Shown here: positions 1-12,561 of the stretch, piece after piece | Layout: every line of letters begins with the position of its first letter | Position numbering within the stretch: position 1 is the first letter of the stretch | Source of the DNA: Haematobia irritans | Taxonomy: Eukaryota; Arthropoda; Insecta; Diptera; Muscidae | DNA: 64,000 nt | Direction of reading: 5' to 3' | Assembly: GCF_050003625.1 (NCBI RefSeq) | Contig: NC_134397.1 | Span: 96,642,162-96,706,161, forward strand | Translations under genes and position numbers: made by a program | The notes under the pieces: model-generated | Told to the model about the DNA's origin: nothing | Databases searched by the model: none | Seen by the model: only the letters and a program-made list of their open reading frames with translations

Positions 1-527
1 TAGAATCGCGAGCTGTGTGGCATGTAGCGCCATCTTGTTGAAACCACATGTCAACCAAGTTCAGTTCTTCCATTTTTGGCAACAAAAAGTTTGTTAGCAT
101 CGAACGATAGCGATCGCCATTCACCGTAACGTTGCGTCCAACAGCATCTTTGAAAAAATACGGTCCAATGATTCCACCAGCGTACAAACCACACCAAACA
201 GTGCATTTTTCGGGATGCATGGGCAGTTCTTGAACGGCTTCTGGTTGCTCTTCACTCCAAATGCGGCAATTTTGCTTATTTACGTAGCCATTCAACCAGA
301 AATGAGCCTCATCGCTGAACAAAATTTGTCGATAAAAAAGCGGATTTTCTGCCAACTTTTCTAGAGCCCATTCACTGAAAATTCGACGTTGTGGCAGATC
401 GTAAGTCTATTCATGATGAAATGTCAAAGCATACTGAGCATCTTTCTCTTTGACACCATGTCTGAAATCCCACGTGATCTGTCAAATACTAATGCATGAA
501 AATCCTAACCTCAAAAGAATCACCCTT
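1..527 (-). mobile_element. Tc1/mariner-type element, copy cut by window start
   Basis: This is the 5' part, on the minus strand, of the element found complete at 51077-52008 and 62418-63350. Its terminal inverted repeat (reverse complement AAGGGTGATTC) ends at 527, followed by the target TA. The minus strand encodes the same transposase core seen in the two complete copies. It has landed in an AT-rich repeat whose uninterrupted relative is at 6096-6835, so the insertion is younger than that repeat. Confidence 0.85.
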
Positions 528-529
528 TA

Positions 530-1130
530 TAATAAAATTTGCAGCAAATATGCATGATTTTATGCCCATTTTTACTGATATAGTTTTCACTTTAGCGGCA
601 AAACTCAAACTTAGTCTCACCATTAGGAACCGCTATTCAAGTATACACCTTGATCAGTTTAAATGCTTTCGTCCAATTCATTTTGATCAGTGATGTTTTT
701 CAACTTTTACAATATTAATATATGGAAATAGTCTATTGCTTATTTCAGTTGTGCGTGCTTTTGTGAATTTAATACAAACGTTTTTAATGACATCTTTACC
801 AAATTCAAAAATTCGACACTCATCGCTCGACTTTCCCACAGAAAACCCTAAATAACAATATTTATTAAAAAATAATCAATACCAACTTCATAACAATCAA
901 ATTCTATATTTGGCAATAAATTTGAGTTTCTTCGGCTCTTCAAAGTCTAATCAAAATTTTTGTATCAATTAAACTTAATACTGTTCAAAATAAAAAAGCA
1001 CTAAATGAAAAGGCCAGAAAGCACCAAATTGGTGCTTTTTTTGAAAAGGCACCAAAAAGGCAATTTGGTGCTTTTTAGAAATCAAAAAGCACTAAATTTG
1101 GTGCTAAAAGCACCAAATTGGCAACACTGG
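530..1130 (+). repeat. AT-rich repeat ending in a GGTGCTTTT/CACCAAA block, inverted relative of 6096-6720
   Basis: The sequence is closely matched, in inverted orientation, by 6096-6720. The right end (1000-1130) is a dense run of 'accaaattggtgcttttt' motifs in both orientations, able to form several hairpins. No terminal repeats or coding sequence are evident. The short open frames here have no recognisable product. Confidence 0.6.
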
Positions 1131-1374
1131 TTTGATATAAACGAAATGGATTGTGTTGTTGGTTCAAAAATAACTTTTTTTATTGAAAAAATAAAAATTT
1201 TGTAACAAACGAATTTTTTTGGTGATAAAAATATATACTTTTCGAAGCAATTCAAAAAACTCTAACAAAAGAAAAACGTTTTCGGTACACGTTTTCCAAA
1301 CGTTTTTTTTCTTTGCGTATACAGTGTGGTAGTAGGCATTTAGAGAAGCATTGGAACACTCAGACATTTCACCA

Positions 1375-1480
1375 ACATTACTGAGAGAGGATAATCCACC
1401 GCTGACAAAACAGGAATTGAACCAATGACTGCACGCAATGCAAACACCATTGCACCACAGTGGCTCCCATATGAATCAAA
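1375..1480 (-). mobile_element. Diverged tRNA-derived SINE fragment
   Basis: On the minus strand this matches the head and part of the body of the SINE seen complete at 2776-3119: a GGGAGCCAC start, a tRNA-like A box, a degraded B box and then 'cagcggtggattatcc'. It is more diverged than the other copies and lacks the 3' tail. Confidence 0.65.
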
Positions 1481-1499
1481 ACCTCCTCCGTATACTTAA

Positions 1500-2770
1500 T
1501 AAAACCCCACGTTGGGAAATTCTCACTGAAACTCTCTATGCTTATTTAAAACATTTCCAGATACCAAAGAGCATGTATTTTGTATTCGTGGAAAAACAAA
1601 ATGCGAGCGTCAAAAATTATATTCGCAACAATATGTTAATGTTTGTCTTTTAAGACGAGTCTTTGTGGATCATTATATGTGAGCCTTGGGGTGGACGGAG
1701 GCACAGAATGACGCTATTTGTTATTATTTATGCACTTATAAAAATTTAACATTAAAATATGTCACCTGAATATGAATTTTAAATGTATATGAAAATGTAC
1801 CAAAAATATTAGTCCCAGAGCATACTGATAGACTCAGAATTACATCTTTATTTATTTTCTCATAATTACTCATTGTAATTACGCTAGAATGAGCTCACTT
1901 TCAATATAAATTTTATTCTATTGGAAAAGTAATATGTATTATAGAAATTCATGCTCAAATAAATCTAACTGAAATCAATTATTTTTTCAAATAACTTTGC
2001 ACTATAAATGAAGATAAAAATTATCAACTACTAGAGGGTTTTTTGAAATTCGGGTTTTCTCAGGTTTGAAAAAGCGGACTTTCCTCCCCGGTGGACGGTG
2101 TTTTTGAAACCGGTTCAGCCGGTTTTCACGTATGTTTAAAAGGAAAATCTAATCTTATTTTCACAAAAAAACAACGGAAAAAATAATTCGATAACTGATT
2201 AAAAGTTGGACACAATTTTTTTTAATATATATGTACGTTGCATCTATGTGGAATTGCAGTGTATTAAAAACCCCAGATGTATATGCCTAAATTAGTCGTT
2301 AAATTGGCAATTTTACAATGAAAATGTAAAAACCGAAATCCGGTTGTTGGGGTCTTAAAATCACCGGTTCTACTATTCCACCGAAAATGGGATTTTCACG
2401 AAAACCGAATTCTTAGTAAGAAGAAAAACCGATCTACCGGTTTCGATCACTCTATCAACGACCCAATGAAAACTCCTTAAAATTAATTAATGAAAAGCTA
2501 ATTAAAATTAATTAAATTTTCTAGCTTGAATTTTTGAAATTTTCAAAATTTGGATATACATATTTTAGCCGATTCTTCCATTATGTATATACTGAAAAAG
2601 TGCAAGCAAATATTAGGTTACAAAGTTAACATTAAAAGTAAGTTAAAATGTTTTTCTCTAGTATTACATATGCCTTTGATGTAGGCCCTCAATACACTTC
2701 AAAGAAAAATACCTCCTCTGGAATGACATTTTATACAAACGAAATTTCCCTTTTCTTTTTTATCATGTAA
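1500..2770. other. Non-coding AT-rich stretch
   Basis: I see no gene. Around 2080-2450 there is a cluster of CCGGTT/AACCGG motifs in both orientations (about 2108, 2120, 2340, 2364, 2437), which could be the remains of an old element. Elsewhere it is low-complexity AT-rich sequence. Confidence 0.4.
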
Positions 2771-2775
2771 ACAAG

Positions 2776-3119
2776 GGAGCCACCGTGGTGCAATGGTTAG
2801 CATGTCCGCCTTGCATACACAAGGTCGTGGGTTCGATTCCTGCTTCGACCGAACATCAAAAATTTTTTCAGCGGTGGATTATCCCACCTCAGTAATGATG
2901 GTGACATTTCTGAGGGTTTCAAAACTTCTCTAAGTGGTTTCAATGCAATGTGGAACGCCGTTCGGACTCGGCTATAAAAAGGAGGTCCCTTGTCATTGAG
3001 CTTAACATGGAATCGGGCAGCACTCAGTGATAAGAGAGAAGTTCACCAATGTGGTATCACAATGGACTGAATAGTCTAAGTGAGCCTGGTACATCGGGCT
3101 GCCACCTAACCTAACCTAA
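2776..3119 (+). mobile_element. Complete tRNA-derived SINE
   Basis: A ~340 bp element with a tRNA-like head: A box around 'tggtgcaatggttagcatg' and B box 'gggttcgattcc' near 2830, an internal RNA polymerase III promoter. A unique body follows (2870-3030), and the 3' part (from about 3050) is nearly the same as the 3' end of the LINE at 33630-33701. The tail is a short run of CCTAA units. Imperfect direct repeats flank it ('atcatgtaaaca' left, 'atcgtgaaaaca' right), as expected for target-primed insertion. Confidence 0.85.
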
Positions 3120-3124
3120 CCATC

Positions 3125-5095
3125 GTGAAAACAAAATAATAATTATGTATAATATATTTTCTTGAATTTGTGGAAAAATATTTACTTAGTATTGTGAAAT
3201 CCTCATGACAACTGCCTTTCTAATACAGTTTAGTTAAAATTTTCTAAAATTTACCTAAAATTTCTAAAATTAACCAAAAATTTTCCTTTGTTCCTACTGT
3301 TTGTCATCAGAAAATAAAAAAATTAAATTGAAAAGAAAAGAAATAAGACAAACATATAAAACTACGATAATTTTGTTGTAAATGTTTTCAATAAAACATA
3401 GTACAATTTTGTATAAATTTTCATTACAAGTGTTGCTTGTGAAGAAAAACTTTTCAAAGATTCTTTACATAAAGTCGGTAATTTCTATAGCAAAACAAAC
3501 ATAAATTGTTGACCACCTGACAGATTTGTAAAGTTCTTATCTATTAAAGGATTCGATAATATGAGGTTGTTTTTATGTTTTCGTAGAATGAAATTTATAT
3601 GCATTTTTCTTAGGGGATTTTTCGTGGAGAAAAATGTTTCGGTTGGGGACTTTTTGGGGATATACCTTCGAAATTTGGGGAATATCTCGCAAAAATCTGG
3701 CAACCGTGCTCGGCACTTTTAATTGATACAATTAAAAATTTTATAGATCGTAAATCTCGATTTTTTTAATTGAGGCAATTATTTATTATTTATTATTTGT
3801 ATTATTATTAGTTATTTCACCTTTATTATTATTAAGTTTTAGCCGCTAAAATCAAAAATAAATTTGTAAATGCAGAATAACGTTACAACTTTATTTTTTA
3901 ACAAATTTTATAAAAAGTGGACCTATACAAACTTTCAATATCGATTTGGCCTTAATAGTGTTGACATAGAAGAAGATTAAATCCCATCCACTTGTTTAAC
4001 TTTATTTCGATGTGACGTTGGTTGAATCGCGGACAATCCATAGCCCATAAAACGTAGCAATTAATCCTAATTTACTTATGCTGTTTTATTGGCTGGGAAT
4101 ATTCCATTTATTAAATCACACAAGCAGTGCAATTAACATTAAATTGTTTATTTGATTATTGTTAACCGTATTTTTCAGCTTACGTACTTTTATTGTTATG
4201 GTCAAAAAGCGCGTGATTTTCTGTCAGGCATTTTTCGTTCGCAATGTTTATTTGCGTATGTGAATTTATATATTGCTGTTATTATTAGCGCCTCTATAGT
4301 ATATTTATAGATCCAATCATTCAAGGCAGACGAGAAATGATGAATAAAAAATAACAAATATTCCATTTTATGACAAAAATATCTCTGCCCAGTGGATAAC
4401 ATGTTTTAAGTTTAACTCTATATAGACTCTGCGTCCTGGAATAGATTACAAAATGTATCTGATGTGATTATCATAAATTGTAGATATAATAATTTACCAA
4501 TTATTTTGTTCTCACATACAGCTGCCATAAAATGGGAACATAGAAGGTGTTATAAAATTTGGTGTCACATGCCCCGGGGAGAAATTTCTATTATCAACTT
4601 TGAAATTAACGAAGTTTTAGTTCACAAATTCCTTAAGTTTGACTTCTAGCACATGGAGAAAAACCATGTTTGTCATGAAAGGAAATATAATGTGGTTCAA
4701 AATCTTTAAATATTGGTCCTGAAAATATATTTTAATTGATTGAAAAAACATAGTCAAGTGTAAAACGTAGTGATGCTTTTTTTTAATTAAAGAGATATTA
4801 TCAATTTCTGTGGCACATTTCAATCAAAAATGTAAACACAGAACTCAATTGTTAATTTGATACAACCAAATACTTTGTCCAAAAAATATGTTTATTAATT
4901 CAATTAAAAAATAATTGAAATTATTACTGAATTTCTTATATAATATTTTAGTTGTTTTTTCCGTCTTTATTTATGTTTTTTAGAAATTCCAAAGGTAGAA
5001 TTTTTAAAAATTATGTTTAAAATTTCGACGACATTCGGTAAGGAAATTTTCATTAAGTCTTTTAGTGGATTGTGAAAAAACATAAAGTATATTAG
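3125..5095. other. Non-coding AT-rich stretch
   Basis: No coding region, RNA gene or clear repeat boundary could be supported. Open frames here are short, lack start context and resemble no family known to me. Confidence 0.4.
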
Positions 5096-5100
5096 TTTGA

Positions 5101-5240
5101 AGTGCACTCGCGGTAACGTGAACACCGCCTAACGTGAACTCCGCATAATATGAGCACGCTTTTTCTGGCACTAACTACTCCGTAACGCTGAAAACCATGA
5201 AATTTAACATTAAGGGCAGATTCACCATATCCCTACCCTC
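5101..5240 (+). mobile_element. Left end of pogo-like MITE family
   Basis: The sequence starts GTGCACTCGCGGTAACGTGAA and matches the left end of the elements at 40406-41081 and 49647-53261. Similarity fades after about 5240 and no right end is found nearby, so this is a decayed or truncated copy. A short open start at 5455 (MARLDIDPSRK) lies downstream and could be a relic of a coding parent, but this is weak. Confidence 0.6.
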
Positions 5241-5259
5241 AAAAATGTTTAAATGATTT

Positions 5260-6095
5260 TGGCATTGATTTAGAGCCAAATATGCGTCTTCTTAAAATAA
5301 AGGCATTTTTATGAAGCTATCCAGCTTGAAATCTAAAACTAAAATTAGGATACTGAATTCTAAATAAGATTGTCCTTGTGTAAATTGCGTGTCCTAACAT
5401 TTTTGTTCAATAATTTTTCTTACTACGTCAATGTGTTTTCATTGTAAACAGTTATGGCTCGTTTGGATATTGATCCTTCGAGGAAAATAAAAAAGTTCAA
5501 GAGTTGTATTCAAAATTTATTTATAAACTATAATTTGTTCATACTTAATTCCTTTATTATTATATATTTTTTTTACTGCAATAGTAGACAATAGTAAACA
5601 GTTCTACAATAGAATTTATTTCGATCGTATATGGGCAATCTGCCTTGCTCTCCTCCTCAGTCGCAGTTGTTGCCAAGACGATAAAGTTAAATATTTTTTT
5701 TTAAATCTGCAAATAGCCCAATCTCCTCTTCAATCGCATTAATTTAAATTGAACGCGAAACTTGATTACGGTCCAAGCTCTTGACAAGTAAAGCAGAGGG
5801 AGCAGCGCGCACTCAGTACCTCTGACCACTTATATGTACATATATTGCATCCATACGGTTGAATGTGTGTGATTTTGTGTCATAATTTGCACATATGTAG
5901 TATGTATGTAAACGCCACCCTCAATCTGCTTAAATTTTCTATAGATATTTTTTGTGACAGATTGATCTGAACACGAAGATCGTCTGTTGTCACGCCGAAG
6001 ACAGATTGTTTTTTGTGTGCTAATTGAAATTTTTACCCTCTTCAAAGTGTTACCACACACACAGAAAGAAGTTAATCAAACCAAAGCGGTTTCAT
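5260..6095. other. Non-coding stretch
   Basis: No supported gene. A minus-strand open frame of 76 codons (5830-6060) has no recognisable domain and is not called. Confidence 0.35.
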
Positions 6096-6720
6096 CAGTG
6101 TTGCCAATTTGGTGCTTTTAGCACCAAATTTAGTGCTTTTTGATTTCTAAAAAGCACCAAATTGCCTTTTTGGTGCCTTTTCAAAAAAAAGCACCAAATT
6201 GGTGCTTTCTGGCATTTTCATTTAGTGCTTTTGGTGCTTTTTCATTTTGAACAGTATTAAGTTTAACTGATACAAAAATTTTGATTAGACTTTCAAGAGC
6301 CGAAGAAACTCAAATTTATTGCCAAATATAGAATTTGATTGTTATGAAGTTGGTATTGATTATTTTTTAATTAATATTGTTATTTAGGGTATTCTGTAGG
6401 AAAGTCGAACGATGAGTGCCGAATTTTTGAATTTGGTAAAGATGTCATTAAAAACGTTGTATTAAATTAACAAAAGCACGCAGAATTGGAATAAGCAATA
6501 GACTTCTTCCATATATTAATATTTTGAAAGTTGAAAAACATGACTGATCAAAATGAATTGGACGAAAGCATTAAAACTGATCAAAGTGTATACTTAAATA
6601 GCGGTTCATAATGGTGAATACTAAGTTCGAGTTTTGCCGCTAAAGTGAAAACTATATCAGTAAAAACGGTATAAAATTATGCATATTTGCTGCAAATTTT
6701 ATTATAATGGGGAATAGTCA
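6096..6720 (-). repeat. Inverted partner of the 530-1130 repeat
   Basis: Starting with the GTGCTTTT/CACCAAA block at 6096-6260, this is a minus-orientation copy of 530-1130. It continues without the Tc1/mariner insertion, so it shows the empty site ('attttattataatgg' near 6700). It merges on its right with a MITE that ends in 'aatacccacctt'. Confidence 0.6.
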
Positions 6721-6835
6721 AATTTTCACAAAGTTTGTATTCCTCAAAATGAATTATTAAAGAAAAGTAATTGTGAAAAAATGAGTATTTTAGCAGCTAA
6801 ACTCGATCTTAATACCCACCTTAACTTCTTAAAAT
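6608..6835 (+). mobile_element. Diverged copy of the 233 bp TA-target MITE
   Basis: The ends resemble the terminal repeats of the complete element at 40475-40707: left 'actaagttcgagtttt', right 'aaactcgatcttaatacc'. It has no coding capacity. It overlaps the preceding repeat, so the two may have moved as a unit or one may be inserted in the other. Confidence 0.55.
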
Positions 6836-7210
6836 TCAATTCATAATACATCTTCGGAAGTTTTTTTTTTTTTTTTTTTTTTTAGTAGAGCATTCAATTT
6901 TCGATTTTGTGGTGGAAGGTGGTATGTTAGAATTTATAATATATTTTTGGTGCTTTTTGGACTTGGGGAGTTGGCAACACTGGGTTTCATATTAACCCAA
7001 GAGATTGGGAATCACTGTAGTACTAGAGTATGAATAAATCACACGCTGAGAAGAAATATGGTTACCGCCCCATTCGAAAAGCAAAAAATATGATTGGATA
7101 CATTTTATATCTAACAATTTCCCCGGTTGTCCCAAATTAAGAAATACCTGCTCAAAATTTTCAATTTTTTTTATTTTTTAACTAAAAGTGATATATTCCT
7201 GTAAAAGACC

Positions 7211-9350
7211 ATATGTTAGGTTAGGTTAAATTGGCAGCCCGAGTTATTTTCAGGCTCACTTAGACTATTCAGTCCATTGTGATACCACATTAACTAATAG
7301 TACCTATTACATATGGGCACTTCTAGTTTTAACCGCTGAACCTACTCGATTATTTTTTTCTGCTGAACCAACCATATTGTTCCAAAAACATGAGCAGACT
7401 GCTTCAGTTAACATTTTCCAGGCCCGCCAGTAATCTAAAGCTGTATGCTCCTAAAATTCACTTTCGCCTTACACAAAATGGGACACACTCACACAAGAAG
7501 TGTTTAATTGATTTCTTTTCCTCCGCATCATATCATCTCATACAGTAGTCATTAACAGGTTGGCTGATAAGTCCCCGGTCTAACAAAGAAAAACACATTT
7601 TTTTTGTCAAAATTCGTTTTTATTATTCACCATAGTTCCCTTCAAGAGCGATACAACGATTATAACGACCTTCCAATTTTTTGATACCATTTTGGTAGTA
7701 CTTCTTCGATTTTGCCTCAAAATAGGCTTCAGTTTCATTGCAGCCAAATTTTTTTCCCTGCGAGCATTCTTTTGAGGTCTGAGAACAAGAAAAAGTCGCT
7801 GGGGGCCAGATCTGGAGAATACGGTGGGTGGGGAAGCAATTCGAAGCCCAATTCATGAATTTTGCCATCGTTCTCAATGACTTGTGGCACGGTGCGTTGT
7901 CTTGGTGGAACAACACTTTTTTCTTCTTCATATGGGACCGTTTTGCCGCGATTTCGACCTTCAAACGCTCCAATAACGCCATATAATAGTCACTGTTGAA
8001 GGTTTTTCCCTTCTCAAGATAATCGATAAAAATTATTCCATGCGCATCCCAAAAAACAGAGGCCATTACTTTGCCAGCGGGCTTTTGAGTCTTTCCACGC
8101 TTCGGAGACGGTCCACCGCTGTCCACTCAGCTGTCCTGAGTGGACAGCTGTCCACTCAGCCTACTGTTGATTGGACTCAGGAGTGTAGTGATGGAGCCAT
8201 GCTTCATCCCTTGTCACAAATCGACGGAAAAACTCGGGTGTATTACGAGCTGCAAACACCGCTCAGAATCATCAACACGTTGTTGTTTTTGGTCAAATGT
8301 GAGCTCGCGCGGTACCCATTTTGCACAGAGCTTCCGCATATCCAAATATTGATGAATGATATGACCAACACGTTCCTTTGATATCTTTAAGGCCTCTGCT
8401 ATCTCGATTAACTTCATTTTACGGTCATTCAAAATCATTTTGTGGAATTTTTTCATTAACACGATATGGTCTGTATCAAACATTTTTAGGTTTGCTTCTG
8501 TCCCAAAATTGTAATCGTCGTAAATGTAGAAAAAGTAACAAACGTCGCAAACTCAAAATACTTCAGTCCTCTCAGCCAGTCGAAGAAATTTCAATTCTTA
8601 GGAATATTCATAAAATTGTTTAAATGTTCATAAATTAAAAAAGAAAAACTTGAGTTATTTCAATTGGAGACTCCAAGGCAAAATTGCGATGGTGCAGTAA
8701 ACGTGATGGTCGATACACGCTCTTAATTAACCTTTCACAAATTTCTGCAGAAACTGGAAGAAAGGAGTGAATTTTATAAAATCACTTTATGGCTTATTTG
8801 CGACAATTTCCATACTAATTAAAAAATTTCAAAATTGTAGCTAATCATGCAGATAGCTAGTCATGTCGCAAAAGTCACAGTTTGTGACAGGTCAACCCTG
8901 GTTATAGCGGATATTAGGAGTGATATCTGACGTTTTGAAAACACTAACATATCTAGTGTGCGGTGTAAGTTTGGATGGGGCCATTCTCCCATCGGACATT
9001 CGCCATCATAATGGCCTCGCACAGTATAAGATTGCAGGTAGCCAGAGGTTCAGAGTTCCCCTGGAATATGTAAGGTAGTTCGTTGAGAAACTTGCTGCAG
9101 TTGATTTAAGGAACACAGAGTCCAAGAATTTTATTGCAGGTTGACTCCCTGAGTATATATTAATGCCAACATTTGTTGGAACATTAATTCTCAGCCAATT
9201 GCCACTTATTTTATTGCTAATATTGGAACCTGAAAAACACTACAGCAATTAAGTAATCGTTTCGCTATTCGAAGATCCAAGTCTTTGGAATATACTCCGA
9301 AAACCACTTATCCATTCAATTTGGAGCCATCGGTGTAGAAATGTAGACCA
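7211..9350 (-). mobile_element. LOA/I-like LINE remnant interrupted by a mariner
   Basis: On the minus strand, 8893-9350 is the RNase H region of the LINE seen at 23574-33701, and 7211-7552 is its 3' end with the GGTTAGGTTA (CCTAA) tail. The reading frame is broken many times. The gap holds a mariner (7555 to about 8457) and about 430 bp of unrelated sequence. Confidence 0.8.
7555..8457 (-). pseudogene. Broken irritans-type mariner transposase
   Basis: The right-hand inverted repeat begins ACAGGTTGGCTGATAAG after a target TA (7553-7554), the signature end of the irritans/Himar group. Minus-strand frames give the helix-turn-helix part (IAEALKISKERVGHIIHQYL) and the catalytic part (SDYYMALLERLKVE, FHQDNAPCHKS), but frames are shifted and the third catalytic aspartate region is degraded. 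The transposase 5' end and the far inverted repeat are missing beyond about 8457. A small palindromic rearrangement at 8117-8159 disrupts the middle. It is a dead copy. Confidence 0.85.
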
Positions 9351-9410
9351 TAACATTTAAATATCTAAAATAGTTTTCAAGACACATACTATATGACCAA
9401 AACGAATTTA

Positions 9411-9900
9411 CACTGAAAAAAACTATTGTTGTCAGGACAAGGATTTCTTGTCCTTAAACTACAAACACGATTTTTCTTTCTCCGATATAAAGTTTTTACT
9501 TATCCAAAAGTCGATAAACTTTTTTTGTCCTTATAGTTAAGTCATTCGACTTAAAAATTGGTATCTTTACATGAAAGAAAATTTTGTTGGACTAAGGTCA
9601 ACTCTACTTTAATAATTCTGAAAAATCTTCAAATTTTATGAAATCGTTTTAAAATTGGTTAACTTTTGGTATCTTGAGTACAAAGCAAAAAAACGTAGGA
9701 CATGTTTTTATTACATTATTTTATCGACGTTTTTTTAAGTTTTAAAGGACTTTGATAGTACATGAAGAAAAAAAAAACAGAAAAAATGATTAAATTCAAA
9801 TTTGTTTCCTAGTATCAAGTACTCAAAACTCAAATTTAAAATAGAATTGTGTGTTAAAAGTAACCTTACTTCAATCCTCCGCTTTTTTTTGGCTCGGATT
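9411..9900 (-). repeat. MITE-like repeat with TACACTGAAAAAA end
   Basis: One end reads 'tacactgaaaaaaactattg'; the other lies near the 'gccaaaaaaaagcgg' motif (minus strand) around 9885. Relatives occur at about 11690-12075, 14430-14645 and 45935-46497. It is AT-rich with no coding sequence. Confidence 0.5.
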
Positions 9901-10275
9901 CAATACCAAAATCCTAAGTTCAAACGTGTCACATACAATTTTTTGTTCGAAGAATGCGTTCTATAAAAATAGGAAGAAATTAAATATTCCCCATTATTAA
10001 TTACTGAACATTTAATATCATTTGTGAGTTTATCATGAAAAATTTTGCAAATTAAAAATCTACTTTTTGAATTAACCCTCATTTTCAGGAAGCTCCGTTA
10101 GTGCTACGTTAGCGTAAAGAACTTTTAAACCATGCTATGTACATATATGTCATCTTGCGCATATATTCCATAAGAACTGCTGAAAATGTTTCAGTTAAAG
10201 ATATTTCCATTTTTCTTTCTGTTAACTGGCAATTAAAGCCTAACGGACCTACATGAAAATGACCGAAAATGGTGG

Positions 10276-10330
10276 TTTAGGTTAGGTTATGTATAGTGGC
10301 AGCCCGTTGTGTTTAGTCTCACTAAGAATA
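10276..10330 (-). mobile_element. SINE/LINE 3' tail fragment
   Basis: The minus strand carries the shared tail 'gggctgccac' followed by CCTAA units. It is too short to tell whether it came from the SINE or the LINE. Confidence 0.5.
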
Positions 10331-10611
10331 GAACAAAAAATTTGACCAATATTATTAACAAATTTCTTTAATATATGATATAATCTTTATTATAAATAAA
10401 TGTTCCATTAATCTTAGAATTGTGTTGTGAATTTTTAAGCGATACGTCTTCACTGTTGTAACTCATGCCAAAAATACTCTACCAAATAATGAGAAAAAAA
10501 ATGTACCAAAATTCTACCAAATTTAAAAAATCTTATTTTGAAGTATTTGTCAAAATTTATTTCTATAGAAAATGTTGTTTCTACCAACTGTGGCAACCGT
10601 ATACGTCTTAA

Positions 10612-10790
10612 GAAATACACGTACACAAATGTTCACCCACCGACATTCGCTGTACTTGTGTTTACACCCAAATAATGGGATTAATATTTAATCTAGTGGC
10701 ACGCCACTTGGCACACGGATTGTGTTTGCGCCCTTTGAATTTGTTCGCTTACCGACAATCGCTATGGTTGTATTCACACAATGCTTCCAA
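10612..10790 (+). repeat. Relict of the long-TIR MITE family
   Basis: Position 10612 onward ('aagaaatacacgtac...cgctgtacttgtgtttacac') and 10740-10785 ('ttcgcttaccgacaatcg') match the terminal region of the MITE at 28563-28995 with many substitutions. It is interpreted as an old copy. Confidence 0.45.
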
Positions 10791-11118
10791 ATCAGCATTC
10801 AGAAAATGTCGTCTCTCCCAAATGATTTCGATTTGTTTTATTCTTGCTTTCGTTTCTAAATTAGTGAGACCCTCTCCTATACGCGACAATATTTCCTATA
10901 CTATTTGGTTCTCCCCTTTCGATGCTACAATGTTTTTTTTTATTTTTTTGTTTATTTAGTTTTCACCGGCAAACTAACATTGAAAACATATTGAATGGAT
11001 GAGAGGGCACGTGTTTGATGGACGAGTTTGAATTGTTCAGTTTTCAATACGAGCCAAATGATAATGACCGCAATTAGCTATTTTTAGAAATGGGAAAATT
11101 TAATTAAAACAGAGATTA

Positions 11119-11388
11119 TTAGAATGTCAACCGAACGTCGTCAGACAACCATTGCGGTATGTGCTCGTATGAATTCAACTCTCTCGTTAGTTGTTTACGT
11201 TTACTTTCATGTGAAGAAGATACTGTCATAGTAGTTGGGTCGCAACAACGTTCCATTGGTTTTGGGCTAGTCTCGTTGTTCCATTTACCGTAAAAGTGAG
11301 TTGACATAATTTCAGTCTTGTTCGTTATTTTCATCCAATCTTCCGTCTCTGTTTGCCGCCTAACGTGGATCGTAGTAAGTGTTGTCAT
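11119..11388 (-). CDS. Possible small hypothetical protein or exon, 89 residues
   Basis: An open frame on the minus strand lies in sequence (10960-11640) that does not match any repeat in this window. The translation is hydrophilic, ends WLSDDVRLTF and shows no motif I recognise. It might be an exon of a neighbouring host gene or chance; no splice or start evidence settles it. Confidence 0.2.
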   Translation of the reverse strand: MTTLTTIHVRRQTETEDWMKITNKTEIMSTHFYGKWNNETSPKPMERCCDPTTMTVSSSHESKRKQLTRELNSYEHIPQWLSDDVRLTF

Positions 11389-11689
11389 TTGCCTAGGTCG
11401 ATAACAGGAGAGAACGAGAGCTAACGAAAACTAAGGCGAAATACTTTATCAATTGCTCATCATACAGTAACTAAACTGTTGACTATTCTTCTCTTTGCAT
11501 GTTCGTTCATAAGGCCTAGGTCAAAGCAAATAACATATGTAGATGCTCATGTTCATGCGATCCTAACTAGCTTGTGCGATTAACAATCGAGCTCAATTTA
11601 GAGAAAAATGTTTTCCTTAAACTCTTGTAAAGTGTAAACACCATAGTGCCTCAAATACCCGGATCCAAAGATTTTGCATTACAGTAATG

Positions 11690-12075
11690 ATTCTGGTGTT
11701 GATTCCGAACCAAAGAAGCGGAGAATTCAAGTAAGGATACATTTATGTCACAATTCTCTCTTCAATTTGAAACAAATTTTAAACAATTCGTTTCTTCATC
11801 TTAAATTTCTAAATTCCAAATTCAGACTCGACTTCAAGTAGAAATTATGCTATGTTTAAAGTAAAACAGTCAAGATACTAAACGTCAATAAATTTAAAGA
11901 CGATTTCGTTCATTTTGAAGAATTTTTCAGATTTATTATAGCAAAGTAGAGCTTAGTCAAACAAAATTTGCTTTCGTGTAAAGATAGCTAATTTTAAGAC
12001 GAATCACTTAACTACAAGGGCTAAGATTTATTTTGAATATGCTTCGTCTTTGATTTAAAGTTAAGTTAAGAAAAA
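11690..12075 (+). repeat. Repeat related to 9411-9900
   Basis: It shares 'aaagaagcggagaatt' near 11713, 'gacttcaagtagaaatt' and the 'cttaactacaagg' block with the other members. It is non-coding and lacks a clear right terminus. Confidence 0.45.
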
Positions 12076-12561
12076 GTCACAAACGAGGCACAGTAGAAAC
12101 ATTTTTGCTTTCCAAATACACTACTCCTTTGTCTTGCTCAATGTCCATTGGCTGACTTATTGACTTCCAAATTGGTACCACAATTTGGATTTTCCTCGAT
12201 AGATATGACCTTTTAGGTCATTTGGTAAATATGGATTTAGCTTCTTTCTTAATTTTAGGAATAGGATTGAACTGCCAGTTAACAGAAAGTTAAGTGCAGA
12301 TATCTAGTTATGTTCCTAATTGGCTTGTGAGTATATTGGCAGAGTGTCAGACGTTTTAAAATTATTTGGTAACGTGCACTGAACGAAAAGCATGCCCGGT
12401 CGCGAATTTGATTTTGTCTTTACATAATTTTGGTATTGATTCCCAGCCAAAGAAGCGGAGAATTGAAGTAATAATAATTCTAAGATACAATTCTCTGTTA
12501 AATTTGAGTTTTGCTTACATGATTCTAGCAAACAAATTTTCTTTTTTTTTTATTCGTTTTT

